A DNA stretch of 64,000 bases. It comes from Clostridiales bacterium. GTDB taxonomy: Bacteria > Bacillota > Clostridia > Christensenellales > Pumilibacteraceae. The stretch's first letter is position 1; every line of letters starts with the position of its first letter. The notes beneath the pieces were generated by a model. The model did not search any database and had not been told where the DNA came from. It saw only the letters and a program-made list of their open reading frames with translations. This document shows, piece by piece, positions 61,310-64,000 of this stretch. Position numbers and translations under genes: made by a program. Location of the stretch: positions 1-64,000 of the forward strand of contig JAFLVC010000007.1 of assembly GCA_022508505.1 (NCBI GenBank), given 5' to 3'.

Positions 61310-63592
61310 ATGAACAAGATTGTAAAAGCGTGCTTTACGGCATTTGACAGGGTGAGGATTGTTGCGGAGGACGACTTTGACGGCGGCTGTTCGGCAGTCG
61401 TCCGCAGCGCCGACGGCGAGACAGTCGTTTCGTGCGCACGGCTTCCGCGCGACATCACGGTCGAGATAGGCGAGATCGACGCGCAAAAGGAATACTTTGC
61501 GGCAATTATTGACGGGCACGGAAATCGGTCGGACGAAGTGCGCATAAGAAAGGACACGCTGTACGACACCGACGAGTTTAACAAGAGATACAACTACGAC
61601 GGCGAGCTCGGCGTAAGGTATTCGCGCGAAAAGTCGGAGTTTGCCGTGTGGTCGCCTTTTGCGTCGGCGGTGGCTCTGAACATTTACGACAGCGGGGATA
61701 TTTCCGACAATGCGCACGCCGAATACAAGATGACTCGCTCCGACAACGGAGTATGGAGAGCTGTGGCGGCAGGGAACTTCCACGGCAAGTATTACACCTT
61801 TTCGGTGAATGTCGACGGGCGCGTCAAAGAAGTGGTCGATCCGTATGCGGTGAGCGTCGGAAGAAACGGGTTGCGCGGCACGGTGCTCGACATGAATGCG
61901 ACAAACCCCGACGGCTGGGAGACTCATCACATTCCGCCCGCCGCGCCATTTTCGAGCTTTGTCATTTACGAGGCGCACCTGCGCGACCTCACAATAGCTT
62001 GTCCCGCGCTGTCGGAGGCGTATCGCGGTAAATACCTCGGGCTTACCGAGAGCGGCGCGGGCACTCCGCTCGACCACATAAAAAAACTTGGCGTGTCGGC
62101 GGTACACTTTCAGCCGTTGTACGATTTTGCGTCTGTGGACGAGAGCTTTAAGGTTGCGACGCGAGATAGAGACGGCGAATACAATTGGGGATACGATCCG
62201 CTCAACTACAATGCGCCAGAAGGCTCGTACTCGACAAACCCCGACGACGGGGCGGTGCGCGTGCGCGAGCTAAAGCAGATGATAGCGGCGCTTCACGAAA
62301 ACGGCATACGCGTCATAATGGACGTAGTGTACAACCACGTCTATGACGCTGCGGCGTCCAACTTTCAGGCGCTCGTGCCGAATTACTATTTCCGCACTGA
62401 CGGCGACGCGTTTTTGAACGGTTCGGGCTGCGGCAACGAGACGGCGTCAGAGCGGCACATGTTCAGGCGCTTCATGATAGATTCTGTTTCGCACTTTGCG
62501 CGCGAGTACAAAATAGACGGATTCCGCTTCGACCTCATGGCGCTCCACGACGTCGACACCATGAACGGCATTTGCGAAGCGCTGAAAAAGATAAATCCCG
62601 CAATCGTCGTTTACGGCGAGGGCTGGGACGCAGGCTTGAACGGCTTGCCGCCCGAAAAACGCGCCTGCAAGGCGAACGCTTATAAAATGCCGTCGGTCGC
62701 GTTTTTCGACGACATTGTGCGCGACGGCTTGCGCGGAAGCGTTTTCGAAATAATGGACAACGGCTTTGTTTCGGGAAAGAAAAGCGCGGAGGCGGCGGTA
62801 TTTGTCTGCGCCGCAGGCGGCACGGATATTGTGCCCGACGAAAGGTACAAAACGCTCGGCATGGACAAGTGCGCATTTGCGCTTAACCCCAATCAAAACG
62901 TCAACTACGTCGCAGTTCACGACAACTCGACGCTTTGGGACAAGCTCAACGCCTCGGTGCGCGCCGACCGAAAGACGCTGAAGGCTATGAACCGCCTCGC
63001 CGCGACGGCGATTATGACCGGACAGGGCGCAAGTCTCATTCTCGCCGGCGAGGAGATGCTGCGCAGTAAGCCTACGCAAGCGCAAAACGCCTACGGCAAC
63101 CGTCCCGAAAAGTACGTCGCAAGCGACTACTGTTTTGCCGACAACTCCTACCGTTCGCCCGACTCGGTCAACCAAATCGATTATGTTCTTGCGAATGAAA
63201 ACGCCGACATGGTAGATTTCTACGCGGAGCTCATCAAGATCAAGACGACTTTTCCGCAGTTTCGGATAGGGGATAGGGCGGAGCTCGCCGAGTGTCTACA
63301 CTTGATAAACGGCGCGGACGGCTTGGCGGTGTTTGCCGTGCGCGACAAACATAGCGACGAGTATGCCTTCGTCGCGCTGAATGCGGGGGAGAGCGCACGT
63401 CAGGTGCTGCTTCCGAACGGAGTGTACGATATCTACGTCAACGGAGAAAAGGCTTCGGGCGACAAGGCCGCGCCGCTCGCGCGGCTTAATGGCGATAGGT
63501 TTTTACTGCCGCCGCGCTCTTCTGCCGTCATGACGGCAATACTCGACGCCGACACGGTGAAGGAGTTTTTGCAAAATCGGAGCGTCCGATAG
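61310..63592 (+). CDS. pulA: Type I pullulanase without signal peptide (intracellular paralogue)
   Basis: 760 residues from ATG 61310, which follows GAGGTGG and fits the promoter; an upstream in-frame extension from 61211 would start within the terminator of the previous gene. No signal peptide or anchor is present, so it should act in the cytosol on imported branched maltodextrins or on glycogen. N-terminal beta modules (including SEFAVWSPFASAVALNIYDS) precede the GH13 core with YNWGYDPLNYNAPEGSYST, nucleophile Asp408 (GFRFDLMAL), acid/base Glu437 (YGEGWDAG) and Asp538 (VHDNSTLWDK). It is collinear with the secreted pullulanase upstream and shares many identical blocks, pointing to an old tandem duplication with later gain or loss of export and anchor parts. 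Confidence 0.93.
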   Translation: MNKIVKACFTAFDRVRIVAEDDFDGGCSAVVRSADGETVVSCARLPRDITVEIGEIDAQKEYFAAIIDGHGNRSDEVRIRKDTLYDTDEFNKRYNYDGELGVRYSREKSEFAVWSPFASAVALNIYDSGDISDNAHAEYKMTRSDNGVWRAVAAGNFHGKYYTFSVNVDGRVKEVVDPYAVSVGRNGLRGTVLDMNATNPDGWETHHIPPAAPFSSFVIYEAHLRDLTIACPALSEAYRGKYLGLTESGAGTPLDHIKKLGVSAVHFQPLYDFASVDESFKVATRDRDGEYNWGYDPLNYNAPEGSYSTNPDDGAVRVRELKQMIAALHENGIRVIMDVVYNHVYDAAASNFQALVPNYYFRTDGDAFLNGSGCGNETASERHMFRRFMIDSVSHFAREYKIDGFRFDLMALHDVDTMNGICEALKKINPAIVVYGEGWDAGLNGLPPEKRACKANAYKMPSVAFFDDIVRDGLRGSVFEIMDNGFVSGKKSAEAAVFVCAAGGTDIVPDERYKTLGMDKCAFALNPNQNVNYVAVHDNSTLWDKLNASVRADRKTLKAMNRLAATAIMTGQGASLILAGEEMLRSKPTQAQNAYGNRPEKYVASDYCFADNSYRSPDSVNQIDYVLANENADMVDFYAELIKIKTTFPQFRIGDRAELAECLHLINGADGLAVFAVRDKHSDEYAFVALNAGESARQVLLPNGVYDIYVNGEKASGDKAAPLARLNGDRFLLPPRSSAVMTAILDADTVKEFLQNRSVR

Positions 63593-63676
63593 AGGTGGTC
63601 GTCCGACCTTGTACCGTATATTTTGCCGCCGTACGAAAAATTATAAAAAAATCTTTATTTTATTGCGTTAAAAGAT

Positions 63677-63705
63677 TTGACATAGTTGACATATCGTGAT
63701 AAAAT
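63677..63705 (+). promoter_or_regulatory. Promoter of rpoB
   Basis: -35 TTGACA at 63677-63682 and -10 TAAAAT at 63700-63705 with a 17-base spacer. A second TTGACA at 63686-63691 is too close to the -10 to be used with it. Expected start near 63712. Confidence 0.78.
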
Positions 63706-63711
63706 TACATA

Positions 63712-63919
63712 ATGCGTAATATGCCCTTGTGGGTGTAGGCGTAATCTTTAAAAAGAGAAATAGTCCGGTTGTTCAACAAATCTACTATTTGACACATGTT
63801 TTTACTTCGGTGCGGTAAGCTCTTCCGCTCCGGCTTTTGCGTGTTTGTTTGCACGCGAACAAGTTTTCGGTCAAGGCCGAAAGCACCCAACGAAAAAAAT
63901 AACCTTTTGAGGAGTTTGT
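63712..63919 (+). promoter_or_regulatory. Structured rpoB leader with four hairpins
   Basis: The leader is about 208 bases and has no gene. Hairpins: AAATAGT (63758-63764) with ACTATTT (63784-63790), enclosing GTTG-TT-CAAC; CGG-T-GCGG (63808-63815) with CCGC-T-CCG (63825-63832); GCGTG (63839-63843) with CACGC (63852-63856); and TTTCGG (63865-63870) with CCGAAA (63877-63882). The last two are close enough to compete with longer-range pairings. None has a T run, so control of translation or RNA stability is more likely than termination. The stretch 63593-63676 before the promoter holds nothing I can identify. Confidence 0.6.
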
Positions 63920-64000
63920 ATGACTGACAGAAAGATTACCAAGGTTAAGTTCGGCAATACGGAGCGCATGTCGTTCGCTCAGATTCACGAAGTTATCGAT
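63920..64000 (+). CDS. rpoB: DNA-directed RNA polymerase beta subunit RpoB, 3' partial
   Basis: Only the first 27 codons are present. The N-terminus contains ERMSFAQIHEVID after a short basic lead, which matches the usual clostridial RpoB start, where RMSFxKIxEVxDxPNLIEVQ follows. Ribosome binding site TGAGGAGT at 63908-63915. It is normally preceded by rplJ and rplL; here it follows a pullulanase gene and has its own promoter and leader. Assignment rests on a short segment but the motif is distinctive. Confidence 0.8.
   Translation, partial: MTDRKITKVKFGNTERMSFAQIHEVID

Overview
The window looks like chromosomal DNA of a Gram-positive gut-type Clostridia (Firmicutes), perhaps a Christensenellales-like lineage; the placement is an inference from gene content. 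Supporting observations: many lipoprotein signal peptides, AGGAGG-type ribosome binding sites, no outer-membrane genes, an iron-only hydrogenase system regulator of the TM1266 type, MalEFG without its own ATPase, BspA-type leucine-rich repeats, and an RpoB N-terminus of clostridial type. GC content is moderate to high for the group. Coding is dense and almost entirely on the + strand. No rRNA, tRNA, CRISPR array, prophage or insertion sequence was seen.

Layout. 1-4635: potABCD spermidine/putrescine importer, cut at the left edge. 4656-9826: mnmG, a membrane acyltransferase-like protein, an acyl-CoA synthetase-like enzyme and a PhnP-like metallo-hydrolase. 9917-11707: a membrane protein with a long charged N-terminus and a C-terminal zinc ribbon. 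11780-14026: a strong promoter, a structured leader with a terminator-like hairpin, a TM1266-type regulator, and a substrate-binding protein plus permease without ATPase. 14062-17542: an E-type P-type ATPase and an orphan response regulator. 17591-19875: uraA-upp uracil salvage. 19876-20488: a small Cys-rich protein on the minus strand and a repeat-rich spacer. 20489-26324: pheA, secA, prfB, tsaD. 26422-32549: two unrecognised membrane-anchored proteins flanking a TetR-type regulator.

32675-52111 appears to be one peptide-harvesting unit: promoter with attenuator-like leader, InlB-repeat lipoprotein, oversized OppA-like lipoprotein, OppB, OppC, OppD, a modified OppF (two zinc ribbons and a C-terminal membrane segment), a 2486-residue membrane-anchored subtilase with BspA repeats, and an FN3/Big2-like lipoprotein translationally coupled to it. 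The likely logic is surface proteolysis followed by uptake of the peptides. 52298-63592 is an alpha-glucan unit: MalE, MalF, MalG, a lipoprotein GH13 enzyme, a membrane-anchored secreted pullulanase and a cytosolic pullulanase paralogue. The window ends with the start of rpoB behind its own promoter and a leader with four hairpins.

Recurring themes worth a second look: three genes whose promoter places the start of transcription at or within a few bases of the start codon (leaderless candidates at 6536, 14062, 20489); two leaders with mutually exclusive hairpins (11815-11941 and 32710-32763); and charged Ala/Glu/Pro/Lys-rich extensions on unrelated membrane or membrane-associated proteins (PotA, UraA, OppF, the 9917 protein). 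Most inferred sigma-A promoters here have exactly 17 bases between the -35 and -10 elements.
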